DNA of 64,000 bases, taken from Chromohalobacter canadensis. Lineage in GTDB: Bacteria > Pseudomonadota > Gammaproteobacteria > Pseudomonadales > Halomonadaceae. Positions within the stretch are counted from its first letter, which is position 1. Each line of letters starts with the position of its first letter. The position numbers and the translations under genes are program-made. The stretch lies in assembly GCF_034479555.1 (NCBI RefSeq), contig NZ_CP140151.1, positions 1,674,001 through 1,738,000 on the forward strand. Direction: 5' to 3'. Positions 55,839 to 64,000 of this stretch are shown here, one piece after another. The notes beneath the pieces were generated by a model. That model saw only the letters and a list, made by a program, of their open reading frames with translations, did no database searches and had not been told where the DNA came from.

Positions 55839-57215
55839 CTACGAATGCTCCAGTGCACGGTGACGTGCCCTGAGATGATGGCGCAAGATTATTGCAGTTA
55901 GGTTAAGCACCACGATGACGACGACCAACAACGTCGCCGTGGCGAACACCAGCGGCATCGCCGCCTCGGCATCACGACTGGCGAAGCCAAGATCGAACAA
56001 GTGATAGCCCAGATGCATGAACTTGCTGTCGAGATGCAGGTAAGGAAACTCACCATTCACGGGGATTTCCGGCGCCAGCTTGGCCACGCCCACCAGCATC
56101 AGCGGCGCCACCTCGCCGGCGGCACGGGCCACGGCCAGAATCACCCCGGTCAGCATCGACGGCAGCGCCATGGGCACCACCACACGGCGCAATGTCTCGA
56201 AACGCGTCGCCCCCAGCGCCAGCGAGCCTTCTCGCAACGCCACGGGAACTCTCGCCAGGCCCTCTTCGGTGGCCACGATCACCACCGGCAGGGTCAAAAG
56301 TGCCAACGTCAGCGAGGCCCACAGCAACCCGCCGGTACCGAAGGTCGGCGATGGCAGGCGCTCGGCGAAGAACCAGCTATCGAGGTGACCGCCCAATCCG
56401 TAGACGAACACACCCAGCCCGAACACGCCGTAGACGATCGATGGCACCCCGGCTAGATTGCGCACCGCGATGCGTACCAGGCGCGTCAACGGCCCCTGGC
56501 GTGCCACCTCGTTGAGATACAACGCCGCCAGCACGCCGAATGGTGTGACCACCAGCGACATCAGTATCACCATCAATAATGTGCCGAAAATAGCCGGCCA
56601 TACGCCGCCCCCGGTATTGCCATCGCTCGGCGCCTCGCTGAGAAAGCGCCACACACCGTGCCCCCAGGCCGCGAGCTTGTCGCCGATATCCATGCGATTG
56701 GGCCAGGAAAGCGACGCTACCTGCGCAAATTCCACCTCGAGCGCGCGCCCCTCGACGTTGCGCACGTGCAGCGTCGTGACCTCGGCGTCCCCCGCCAGGG
56801 CCCGACGCAGGCGGCGCTCGGCCTCGGCACCTTGCAGGCGTTCGCCGGCGGGCGTCTCCAGCGCCGTCAGGCGACCGATGAAGGGCCCCCAATCGCGACG
56901 CTCGGCGTACAGCAGCTCCGGCGGCGTCTCGCGCCTCTCGATGGCCTGCGTCTCGACCCATCGCCATACCTCACCATCGAGGTCACGATTGGCGGTGAAA
57001 TAGCGCTGCTCACCGGCTTCGCTGCCACGCACGATACCGGCAATCCGCTGGCCGTCGTCGAGGGTCAGTTGCTCGATATCGGCGGGCCAGAAGTGCGCCA
57101 GCCCGCGCGTCACGACCAGTGCCAGCAGTGCCAGCACGGCCAACAGAGATAACGCGACGCAGGCCCCGCTCAGCCATCGCCAGACACCGTCACCGCCCAA
57201 CCGAGGCATCCTCAT
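55839..57215 (-). CDS. pstA: Phosphate ABC transporter permease PstA, long form
   Basis: A 458-residue permease; E. coli PstA has 296. An additional soluble domain (about residues 45-195) lies between the first helix and the permease core, probably periplasmic, with no family that I can name. The core has [60 protein letters not shown], and the EAA loop [20 protein letters not shown], which contacts PstB. The start overlaps the pstC stop by four bases (ATGA), so they are coupled. Confidence 0.93.
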   Translation of the reverse strand: MRMPRLGGDGVWRWLSGACVALSLLAVLALLALVVTRGLAHFWPADIEQLTLDDGQRIAGIVRGSEAGEQRYFTANRDLDGEVWRWVETQAIERRETPPELLYAERRDWGPFIGRLTALETPAGERLQGAEAERRLRRALAGDAEVTTLHVRNVEGRALEVEFAQVASLSWPNRMDIGDKLAAWGHGVWRFLSEAPSDGNTGGGVWPAIFGTLLMVILMSLVVTPFGVLAALYLNEVARQGPLTRLVRIAVRNLAGVPSIVYGVFGLGVFVYGLGGHLDSWFFAERLPSPTFGTGGLLWASLTLALLTLPVVIVATEEGLARVPVALREGSLALGATRFETLRRVVVPMALPSMLTGVILAVARAAGEVAPLMLVGVAKLAPEIPVNGEFPYLHLDSKFMHLGYHLFDLGFASRDAEAAMPLVFATATLLVVVIVVLNLTAIILRHHLRARHRALEHS

Positions 57216-59335
57216 GCGTCACCCCCATAGGATCGATACCGCCGCTTGAGCCGCCAGCGCACCATTTCCGCCAGAGTGTTGACGACGAAGGTGAACACGA
57301 ACAGCAGGAGCGCCCCGAGCAACAGCAGGCGATATTGCGTACCGCCCACCGCCGCCTCGGGTAATTCAATAGCCAGGTTGGCGGCCAGCGAGCGCAAGCC
57401 CTCAAAGAGGCTCGGCGACATCAGCGGCGTATTGCCGGTCACCATCAGCACGATCATAGTTTCCCCCACTGCACGTCCCGCGCCGATCATGACCGCAGAG
57501 AGAATTCCCGGCGCAGCCGCGGGCAACTGGACTCGCCACAGCGTTTGCGCCCGTGTCGCGCCCAGTGCCAGAGAGCCTTCCGCCAGGGGACGGGGCACGC
57601 CGGAAAGCGCTTCCTCGGCCAGTGAGTACAGCGTGGGAATGATCGCCAGCCCCATGGCCATGCCGACAATCAGCGCATTGCGTTGCGCGTAATCCCAGCC
57701 CCACTGCTGGTGCATCCAGGCACGCAGGTCGCCGCCGAACCACCACGCTTCGAGCCACGGCGAGAGACTCAGCGCCGCCCAGCACAGCAGCGCCAAGGGC
57801 ACCATCAGTCCTATTCCGGCACTGATCGGGGGTAGATGCAGTCCCCAGCGTCGGGACAGAATCCGCCACAGCCAGCCGCACGCCACGCTGCCCAGCGGCA
57901 CGCACACGAAAAGCGCCAGCGTTCCGGCAAGATGACGCTCGACGAAGGGCGCCACGAACAGCCCCGCGACGAAGCCGATGACCACGCCGGGCAACGCCTC
58001 CATCAACTCGATGGCGGGCTTGAGACGCGCGCGCTGCCGCCGTGACATGTAACAAGCGCTATGCACTGCCGCTCCCAGCGCCAGTGGCACGGCGAACACC
58101 ATGGCCCAAGCCGCCGCCTTGAGCGTCCCCCAGGCCAGCGGCACCAGGCTGTACTGCGGCTCTTCATCACCCGTGACGGCCGCCGCCCAGCGCCACTGGG
58201 CATCAGTGTGGCCTTCGTAGGTCTGCGGCATCCACAGCGTCGCCGGACTCACTGCGGCATGCGGTGCCTCGATCGCCAGCCGTTGGGGCGTACCCGTCTC
58301 ATCTAGCCACATCACCTGCGTGCCTTGCGCATTAATCGACACGGCCGTCGGCGGCGTGGTCGCGGGTGCCTGACCCTGCCAGCGCTGGCCACTCAGGGAT
58401 TGATAGAGCCCCAAGCGGCCACTGTCGTCCAGCGCCAGCCACAGGCGCTGCTGGGGCAGAGCAATCAAGCGTCGAATGGCAACATCGCCCAGGGCCGTAT
58501 AAGACGTCTCGGCCGCTTGCCAGCTCGTATCGTCGGGAGAGAGTCGCCAACGGTGCAGGCCACCTTCGGCATCGCCGACGATCAGCGTGCGCCCGCCCTG
58601 CAGGAAGCTCAACGCCGTCACCGGCGCCTGGGTGTCGGTACGCGCCAATGCCGTGCCACCGTCATCGGGAGACAGCTCCCACAGCGTCAATTGCGTGCCT
58701 TGGGTCATGGCCAGGCGGCCCGCGTGGCCCAGCGCGATATGCTCGGCCGTCTCCGGTACCGCAATACGCCGCGTGGCCTCACCGGTATGCCACAGGGCCG
58801 CCACCTCACCCTGGGTATCGCGCCCCGCCAGCACCCAGTCCTGAGCCGCATGACGCAGTGTCAGCGCCGCCACACCACGGGTCTCGAACAGGCGCATGGT
58901 AGAGGCCTGGGCCCATCGCAATCGCCCCCGGTCATCGCGGGGCACCAGACGCACCTCGCCGTTGCTCAATCCCAGGGCCAGCGGCTGCCTATCGCCCGCC
59001 TCGGCCACTGCCGCGATGGTGGCGCTTGTGGACAGCATCGCGACCTCGCCCTCGGCGTCGCGCAACTGCCCGTCTCGGGTCAACCAGCGCGCGCCATCAT
59101 CGGCCAACCAGACGGCGTGAATCGCGCCCTCGTCGGCGACCGAAGAGGCGGCGTCGACATTCACCTCGGCGTCGTCGAAAAGCGGTAGCACGGCCAGCAT
59201 CAGATACACGCCGATCGCCAGCACCGCCACGACCACACCGATACCGCTGGCGGCAATCACGCCAGTCGCCAGACGATCGAGACGCTGGCGCAGGCGGCGA
59301 TTCGAGCGAGGCGGGGCGGTGGAAGGTTCAGTCAT
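57212..59335 (-). CDS. pstC: Phosphate ABC transporter permease PstC, long form with beta-propeller-like domain
   Basis: About 707 residues, more than twice E. coli PstC. After the first helix (about residues 24-50) a 350-residue soluble part is built of WD-like repeats (VTALSFLQGGRTLIVGDAEG, LHRWRLSPDD, QRLWLALDDSGRLGLYQSLS), probably a periplasmic beta-propeller. The C-terminal core has IELMEALPGVVIGFVAGLFV and the EAA loop [20 protein letters not shown]. This large form is known from several gammaproteobacteria. The ATG at 59335 is preferred over a TTG at 59368; neither ribosome site is strong. pstA overlaps its end. Confidence 0.92.
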   Translation of the reverse strand: MTEPSTAPPRSNRRLRQRLDRLATGVIAASGIGVVVAVLAIGVYLMLAVLPLFDDAEVNVDAASSVADEGAIHAVWLADDGARWLTRDGQLRDAEGEVAMLSTSATIAAVAEAGDRQPLALGLSNGEVRLVPRDDRGRLRWAQASTMRLFETRGVAALTLRHAAQDWVLAGRDTQGEVAALWHTGEATRRIAVPETAEHIALGHAGRLAMTQGTQLTLWELSPDDGGTALARTDTQAPVTALSFLQGGRTLIVGDAEGGLHRWRLSPDDTSWQAAETSYTALGDVAIRRLIALPQQRLWLALDDSGRLGLYQSLSGQRWQGQAPATTPPTAVSINAQGTQVMWLDETGTPQRLAIEAPHAAVSPATLWMPQTYEGHTDAQWRWAAAVTGDEEPQYSLVPLAWGTLKAAAWAMVFAVPLALGAAVHSACYMSRRQRARLKPAIELMEALPGVVIGFVAGLFVAPFVERHLAGTLALFVCVPLGSVACGWLWRILSRRWGLHLPPISAGIGLMVPLALLCWAALSLSPWLEAWWFGGDLRAWMHQQWGWDYAQRNALIVGMAMGLAIIPTLYSLAEEALSGVPRPLAEGSLALGATRAQTLWRVQLPAAAPGILSAVMIGAGRAVGETMIVLMVTGNTPLMSPSLFEGLRSLAANLAIELPEAAVGGTQYRLLLLGALLLFVFTFVVNTLAEMVRWRLKRRYRSYGGDA

Positions 59336-59391
59336 CGGCGAGCCCGGCGGCGAAGCGTTGCCTTGCAATGAAGTGAGACCATCAGATTACG

Positions 59392-60354
59392 TCAGTTTGA
59401 TGACGATTGCGTGACATCGGCAAGGGGTGGCAGCCGCAACGCCCGCCTGGCAGTGGCCAGGCGCGATTCTGGCAGGGGCACGAACCCTTGGCGAGCGACC
59501 ACGGCCTGGCCCTCGGGCGACAACACCAGGTCGAAGAAGGCGCGTTCCAGGGGCGGCAAGGACTCGCCCGGCGCCAGATTGACGTAGAGATACAAAGGCC
59601 GCGTGAGGGGATAGCGTCCACTGACGACGTTGTCGTGCGTAGGTAGACGCGGCGTGCCCTCGTCATCGCGCAACGCCAGGACCTTGACCATCGCGGTGGG
59701 ATAGCCAAGGCCAGCATAGCCGATCGCCTCGCGCGAACGGCCGACCGCCGCCACCACCGCCGAGGAGCCCGGCAGTTCGTTGACGTCGCGGCGGAAATTA
59801 CCGCCGCACAAGGCCTCCCGCTTGAACAGTGCATGCGACCCGGAGGCTGTGTTGCGACCGAAACGCGCCACCGGCCGTGAGGCCCAGTCGCCGTCGAGCC
59901 CTAGCGCGCCCCAGCGCCGGATAGCGGGCGCTTGATCGCAGAAGCGAGTGTCGGCGAACAGCGCCTCGACCTGTGCCAATGTCAGCGAGGTCAACGGATT
60001 GTCGCGGTGCACGAACAGCGTCAGCGCGTCCAGTGCCACCGGCACCGCCACCGGTGGATGGCCCTGGCGGGCGATGAAGTCGGCGCGTTCGGCCTCGGTC
60101 ATGGGGCGTGACATGGCACCAATGCGCGTCGCCCCTTCGGCCAGCGCCGGCGGCGCAGTCCCCGAACCCGAGGCCTGTACCTGCAAGCGTACCTCGGGAT
60201 GGCGAGCGCTGAGCCGTTCGCCCCATTGCGTCATCAAACCACCCAGCGTATCCGAGCCAACCGAGCCCAGTGTGCCGTTCAACGGCGCCGCCATCGCCAT
60301 TATCGGCAACAGCAATGCACCTAGCGTCATCGCCACGCGACATCGCCAGGTCAC
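59392..60354 (-). CDS. pstS: Phosphate ABC transporter substrate-binding protein PstS
   Basis: A periplasmic phosphate-binding protein of about 320 residues. The signal peptide VTWRCRVAMTLGALLLPIMA ends near MAMAAPLNG; mature phosphate-contact segments are TLGSVGSDTLGG, QASGSGTAPPAL, RNTASGSHALFK and the hinge region VGRSREAIGYAGLGY. The start is uncertain: I take the GTG at 60354, which has AGGGCGG upstream, but the TTG at 60390 with GAG or the long open frame to 60432 cannot be excluded. First gene of the operon with pstC, pstA, pstB and phoU. I found no clear Pho box upstream. Confidence 0.88.
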   Translation of the reverse strand: MTWRCRVAMTLGALLLPIMAMAAPLNGTLGSVGSDTLGGLMTQWGERLSARHPEVRLQVQASGSGTAPPALAEGATRIGAMSRPMTEAERADFIARQGHPPVAVPVALDALTLFVHRDNPLTSLTLAQVEALFADTRFCDQAPAIRRWGALGLDGDWASRPVARFGRNTASGSHALFKREALCGGNFRRDVNELPGSSAVVAAVGRSREAIGYAGLGYPTAMVKVLALRDDEGTPRLPTHDNVVSGRYPLTRPLYLYVNLAPGESLPPLERAFFDLVLSPEGQAVVARQGFVPLPESRLATARRALRLPPLADVTQSSSN

Positions 60355-60520
60355 TGTGGCGCACCGCCCTGTTCGTTTTTTCCTGATCAACGCTCTCGCC
60401 CCCGTTGTCACGCCTGCCCCGGCGCAAAACACCTTGCCGAGCGACTGGTCGTCGAGGCCCAGCGGCGTTTACTATGAGACGATCTCAACGGCATGAGATG
60501 ACTGCAACGGCGCGCTACGC

Positions 60521-60568
60521 TCGATAACAACAATGTTCGACAACAACAGTGCTCGACAACAACAATCG
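60521..60568. repeat. Three 16-bp tandem repeats between pstS and yciA
   Basis: TCGATAACAACAATGT, TCGACAACAACAGTGC and TCGACAACAACAATCG follow each other at an exact 16-bp period (60521-60536, 60537-60552, 60553-60568), ending 15 bases before the yciA-like start. They are AT-rich in a GC-rich surrounding. They do not follow the 11-bp phasing of Pho boxes, so another regulator, or replication slippage, is more likely. Confidence 0.8.
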
Positions 60569-60582
60569 CCAGGACCCACACC

Positions 60583-60987
60583 ATGCATGAACTCGACGAT
60601 ATTCCGACCCCGCAGGGCGAACTCACGCTCAAGCTCGTCACCCGGCGCCAGGATACCAACCTCTACGGCGACATCCCCGGCGGCTGGCTCATCGCGCAGA
60701 TGGACCAGGCCGCCGAGCTCGCCGCGGGACGCCTGGCAAGCGGCCGAACCGCCACGGTGGCCACCGAGAGCATGGATTTCTTGTGCCCGGTACGAATCGG
60801 CGCGATGGTCAATATCTTCACTAAAATCAGTGAGGTCGGGCGCAGCTCGATCAAGGTCGATGTCGAGGTGTGGATCCGTCCACCCCACGAACGCGACCCC
60901 GAAGAACGCTACAAGGTCACCGAGGCGCGTTTCGTGATGGTGGCACTGGATGACAATGGCCGCATCCGCCCCGTTCCCGACGTTTAA
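60583..60987 (+). CDS. yciA: YciA-type acyl-CoA thioesterase
   Basis: A 134-residue single-hotdog thioesterase that hydrolyses acyl-CoAs. It parallels E. coli YciA: PQGELTLKLVTRRQDTNLYG, DIPGGWLIAQMDQAAELAAG (catalytic region with the conserved aspartate), TVATESMDFLCPVRIGAMVN and SIKVDVEVWIRPP. Length is nearly the same as the family. It is convergent with the PsiE-family gene; the two stops share the TTAA palindrome. Tandem repeats lie just before its start. Confidence 0.92.
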   Translation: MHELDDIPTPQGELTLKLVTRRQDTNLYGDIPGGWLIAQMDQAAELAAGRLASGRTATVATESMDFLCPVRIGAMVNIFTKISEVGRSSIKVDVEVWIRPPHERDPEERYKVTEARFVMVALDDNGRIRPVPDV

Positions 60988-61448
60988 CGCTTCTCGTCAG
61001 GATGCTGGCTACCGCGCCGCACCAGCCAATAACTCAGCCCCAAGGCGAGTACCGCAGTGGCCAACGCCATGATCATCAAGGGATCGATGGTTTCCATGTC
61101 CATGACCATGAACTTGCGGACCAACGCCATGATCGCGATCAGTACCACGATCTCGACCTGAATGAAGCCGCCGCGTCCTTCCATGGTGCGCACGATGGAA
61201 TTGTTGAACTCCATGGCGATCAGCACCGTGAGGATCATGTCGAACACCGCCTGGAAGACGCGGTAATCGAACGGATCGCGGGTCTGAACGAACAGCAGCT
61301 CAATCACGTGCATGATCAGGTAATACAGCGCCACCAGCACCACACAGCCGATCGCCACCGTGAGCACCAGTGACACCAGCCGCTCGAAGCGTTGATAGCC
61401 GGAGAGCTGCGGCCACTGATCCATCAATTCGGGAAACCATTTCTTCAT
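60984..61448 (-). CDS. PsiE-family (phosphate-starvation-inducible) membrane protein
   Basis: A 154-residue inner-membrane protein with four hydrophobic segments (LVSLVLTVAIGCVVLVALYY, VFQAVFDMILTVLIAMEFNN, IQVEIVVLIAIMALVRKFMV, LMIMALATAVLALGLSYWLV). This is the layout and length of PsiE (136 residues in E. coli), whose function is unknown but which is induced by phosphate starvation there. It sits just beyond the pst operon and yciA. GAGG lies before the ATG at 61448. The stop overlaps that of yciA. Confidence 0.85.
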   Translation of the reverse strand: MKKWFPELMDQWPQLSGYQRFERLVSLVLTVAIGCVVLVALYYLIMHVIELLFVQTRDPFDYRVFQAVFDMILTVLIAMEFNNSIVRTMEGRGGFIQVEIVVLIAIMALVRKFMVMDMETIDPLMIMALATAVLALGLSYWLVRRGSQHPDEKR

Positions 61449-61512
61449 CGTTGCACCTCGCTTTCCTTGTACCCGGCTATTACCCCGGCCGTACCGCTCG
61501 ACACGTGTCGCT

Positions 61513-63732
61513 TCATAACGGCGTGAGCTTGGCGAATCCCAGGACCAGCCATTTGTCGCCTTCGTCCTCGAAACTGACGTGGACACGCGCCCTGGCGCCT
61601 TCGCCCTCGGCATTGAGGATTACCCCTTCACCGAAGACTGGATGGCTAACCCGCTGCCCCAGGCTCAACGAGGGCTGATCGTCGTCGCTCGATACGCTCT
61701 GCTGCTGGGAGAGCCCGCGGTTCGGTCGCGTGGAAACCGGCCGCGAGACCTGGCCACGCAGACGCACCTCCTCGAGCAACGACTCGGGCAACTCATGCAA
61801 AAAGCGCGACGGCCGCGAGAAGGTTTCCTTGCCATGCAGGCGGCGGATCTCGGCGTGGGTCAGATACAACTTGCGCATGGCGCGGGTCACCCCGACATAG
61901 CACAGACGCCGTTCTTCCTCGAGGCGCCCCGGCTCCTCCAGCGACATCTTGTGCGGGAACAAGCCCTCCTCGACACCGGCGACGAATACCACCGGGAACT
62001 CCAAGCCTTTTGCCGAGTGCAGCGTCATCAGTTGCACGCTGTCCTCGAAATCGTCGGCTTCGTGATCGCCGGCGTTGAGGGCGGCCTCGGCTAGGAATGG
62101 CTCCAGTGCCGCCGCGCCCTCGCCAACTTCCTGCAACGAGAAGGGATCGCCCTGGGCGAAATTGCGCGCGGCATTGATCAGTTCCTCGAGGTTCTCGACA
62201 CGCGCCTGACCCTTCTCGCCCTTTTCGTTGCGGTGATGTTCGAGCAGCCCGGTCGTGTGGAGCACATGCTCGATCAGCTCATGCAGCGCCATACCGGCGG
62301 TATCGTTGTCGAGACGCTCGATCAGTTCCGAGAACGCCGAGAGCGCACTTGCCGCGCGCCCCTTTAACACCCCCTCACTGAGGCTATCGTGCAAGGCTTG
62401 CCATAATGAAACTGACTGCGTACGAGCCCGCTCACGCAGTATTTCCACGGTGCGCGTGCCGATGCCGCGCGCCGGTACGTTGATCACGCGCTCCAGAGAG
62501 GCATCGTCGTCGCGCGCTAACGTCAAACGGAGATAGGCCAGGGCGTTCTTGATCTCGAGACGCTCGTAGAAGCGTTGGCCACCGTAGATACGATACGGCA
62601 CGCCACTGCGGATCAGAGCCTCCTCAAGCACCCGTGACTGGGCGTTGGAGCGATAGAGAATCGCGATGTCCTGCCGCGCGCTGCCCTTGTTCACTTCCTC
62701 GTTGAGGGTATCGACGATGAAGCGGGCCTCGTCGAGATCGTTGAAGCCGGCGTAGACCGAGATCGGCTCACCGTGAACGCCGTCGGTCCACAACTCCTTG
62801 CCCATGCGCCCGGCGTTATGGCTGATCAGCGTGTTTGCGGCCTCGAGAATGGCACTCGTCGAGCGGTAGTTCTGCTCCAGGCGCACCGTCGTGGTCGCGG
62901 GGAATTCTTCGGTGAAGCGCCGGATGTTCTCAACCTTGGCCCCACGCCAGCCGTAGATCGACTGATCGTCGTCGCCGACCACGGTCATGCCCGCGCGGTC
63001 GCCGGCGAGCAGCTTGAGCCAGGCGTACTGCAGGGTGTTGGTATCCTGGAACTCGTCGACCAGCAGATGGCCGAAGCGCTCGCGATAATGCGCCAGCAAC
63101 GCCGGATTGTCGCGCAGCAGTTCCAGGCCACGCAGCAGCAATTCTCCGAAGTCGACCAGACCGGCGCGTTCGCAAGCCAGCTGATAGCGCTCGTAGAGAT
63201 CGACCATCTGGCCCATGTAGGCATCGCCATGGGTCTGGACCTGATGGGCGCGCAGCCCCTCTTCTTTGCAGCCGCCGATGAAGTATTGCACCTGCTTGGG
63301 CGGGAAGCGCTCAGCGTCGATGCGATGGTCCTTGAGCAAGCGCTTGACCAGGCGCAGTTGATCGTCGCTATCGATGATCTGGAAATGCTGGGGCAGGCGC
63401 GCGTCGTGCCAATGGGTGCGTAGCAGGCGGTGCGCGATGGAGTGGAAAGTCCCCACCCACATATTGCGTAACGACAGGCCCAGCAACGCCTCGAGGCGCG
63501 TGCGCATCTCGCGCGCCGCCTTGTTGGTGAAGGTCACGGCGAGAATCGCGTAGGGCGATAGCCCCTCGACCTGCAATAACCAGGCGATACGATGCACCAG
63601 GACACGCGTCTTGCCCGAGCCGGCGCCGGCCAGTACCAGCAAATTGCCCTGCGGATGGCTCACAGCCTCGCGCTGGGCCGTGTTCAGCGAGTCGAGTAGC
63701 GGCGAAACGTCGCCCGGCGAAACGTCGTCCAT
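61513..63732 (-). CDS. uvrD: DNA helicase II (UvrD)
   Basis: A 739-residue superfamily 1A helicase of nucleotide excision and mismatch repair. Walker A AGAGSGKT (35-42), [62 protein letters not shown] and YVGVTRAMRKL are all present. The C-terminal tail (SLSLGQRVSHPVFGEGVILN, the Tudor-like domain) distinguishes UvrD from Rep, which lies at 4.4-6.4 kb. Length fits UvrD (720 in E. coli). The start has only a weak ribosome-binding site. Confidence 0.94.
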   Translation of the reverse strand: MDDVSPGDVSPLLDSLNTAQREAVSHPQGNLLVLAGAGSGKTRVLVHRIAWLLQVEGLSPYAILAVTFTNKAAREMRTRLEALLGLSLRNMWVGTFHSIAHRLLRTHWHDARLPQHFQIIDSDDQLRLVKRLLKDHRIDAERFPPKQVQYFIGGCKEEGLRAHQVQTHGDAYMGQMVDLYERYQLACERAGLVDFGELLLRGLELLRDNPALLAHYRERFGHLLVDEFQDTNTLQYAWLKLLAGDRAGMTVVGDDDQSIYGWRGAKVENIRRFTEEFPATTTVRLEQNYRSTSAILEAANTLISHNAGRMGKELWTDGVHGEPISVYAGFNDLDEARFIVDTLNEEVNKGSARQDIAILYRSNAQSRVLEEALIRSGVPYRIYGGQRFYERLEIKNALAYLRLTLARDDDASLERVINVPARGIGTRTVEILRERARTQSVSLWQALHDSLSEGVLKGRAASALSAFSELIERLDNDTAGMALHELIEHVLHTTGLLEHHRNEKGEKGQARVENLEELINAARNFAQGDPFSLQEVGEGAAALEPFLAEAALNAGDHEADDFEDSVQLMTLHSAKGLEFPVVFVAGVEEGLFPHKMSLEEPGRLEEERRLCYVGVTRAMRKLYLTHAEIRRLHGKETFSRPSRFLHELPESLLEEVRLRGQVSRPVSTRPNRGLSQQQSVSSDDDQPSLSLGQRVSHPVFGEGVILNAEGEGARARVHVSFEDEGDKWLVLGFAKLTPL

Positions 63733-63802
63733 GGATCACGTATCTTGGCGTTGCGAAATGAGCGACTAGCTTAGCATAGCCGGCCCGCGCTTCGGTCGCC
63801 GG

Positions 63803-64000
63803 CTATGTCTCGTCTTCCTCGTCGTCGGGATAGCGCAGCGGGACCAGGCTTTTCTTCACCGACTGGAGTTGCTCTGCCAGCTTGGGGCCGCGCGTCTTGG
63901 CGACGCCCACGGCGAGCACGTCGACGATCACTAGATGCGCCACGCGCGAGCTCATCGGCGTATAGATTTCGGTGTCCTCGTGCACATCGATATAAAGCGG
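63803..64000 (-). CDS. HexR-like RpiR family regulator, C-terminal end only
   Basis: The window ends inside this gene; only the last 65 residues can be read. They run PLYIDVHEDTEIYTPMSSRV, AHLVIVDVLAVGVAKTRGPK and QLQSVKKSLVPLRYPDDEED, which match the end of the SIS domain of HexR, the repressor of glucose-catabolic genes that senses KDPG. The DVHEDT-YTPMxSR stretch is a good marker, but without the helix-turn-helix part the call stays provisional. Confidence 0.65.
   Translation of the reverse strand, partial: PLYIDVHEDTEIYTPMSSRVAHLVIVDVLAVGVAKTRGPKLAEQLQSVKKSLVPLRYPDDEEDET

Overview
The window is about 64 kb of a GC-rich gammaproteobacterial chromosome. Gene content and protein style suggest a Halomonadaceae-type organism (Halomonas/Chromohalobacter group); this is an inference from protein resemblance, not a search. 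Most of it is ordinary, tightly packed core chromosome with ATGA start/stop overlaps, one tRNA gene, no insertion sequence, no phage genes and no CRISPR array. As I recall it, the core gene order (pyrE-crc-rph-yicC ... gmk-rpoZ-spoT-ridA ... oxyR-recG ... HU-rubredoxin reductase-ubiC-ubiA-phoB-phoR ... phoU-pstB-pstA-pstC-pstS) matches the corresponding part of Pseudomonas chromosomes. Other genes sit in the gaps.

Region by region. 0-7.6 kb: a ProC-family reductase (cut by the window edge), a RIO-type kinase, DEAD-box helicase DbpA, tRNA-Arg(CCG), a CitE-like lyase, the trmL-rep pair and a YfaZ-type outer-membrane barrel. 7.6-11 kb: pyrE, a divergent Crc-like protein that has lost its exonuclease catalytic residues, rph and yicC. 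11-22.4 kb is the most variable part: an NhaC-type antiporter behind a structured leader, a DUF3883 nuclease-fold protein, a CynX-type transporter, a toxin-first hipA-hipB pair, a divergent YggL-like protein, two MFS transporters, a histidine phosphatase and pyrC. 22.4-26.2 kb: gmk, rpoZ, spoT and ridA. 26.2-32 kb: an AraC regulator divergent from a two-gene RND efflux system. 32-43.4 kb: thpR, an SDR protein, oxyR-recG, a small XRE regulator, a YccS-type membrane protein, HU, a rubredoxin-reductase-like flavoprotein, ubiC and ubiA. 43.4-45.5 kb: phoB-phoR behind a Pho box. 45.5-51.4 kb is a metal and oxidative-stress block: fhuF, a TonB-dependent siderophore receptor, a PchR-like AraC regulator, Mn-type sodA and a ZIP transporter, with two Fur-box-like sites. 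51.4-64 kb: cysZ, a GAF/GGDEF-like/EAL protein, phoU-pstBACS, a YciA-type thioesterase, a PsiE-family protein, uvrD and the end of a HexR-like regulator.

Working together: PhoBR with the Pst transporter, PhoU and possibly PsiE form the phosphate-starvation module. The AraC regulator, receptor and FhuF form a siderophore-iron module that shares probable Fur control with sodA. UbiC and UbiA carry out the first two committed steps of ubiquinone synthesis. Gmk, RpoZ, SpoT and RidA form the usual guanine-nucleotide/(p)ppGpp neighbourhood. The points most worth a second look are the Crc-like protein, the hairpin-rich leader before the NhaC gene, the hipA-hipB pair with its palindromic operator, the orphan DUF3883 protein, and several short promoter-region repeats and palindromes with no assigned regulator.
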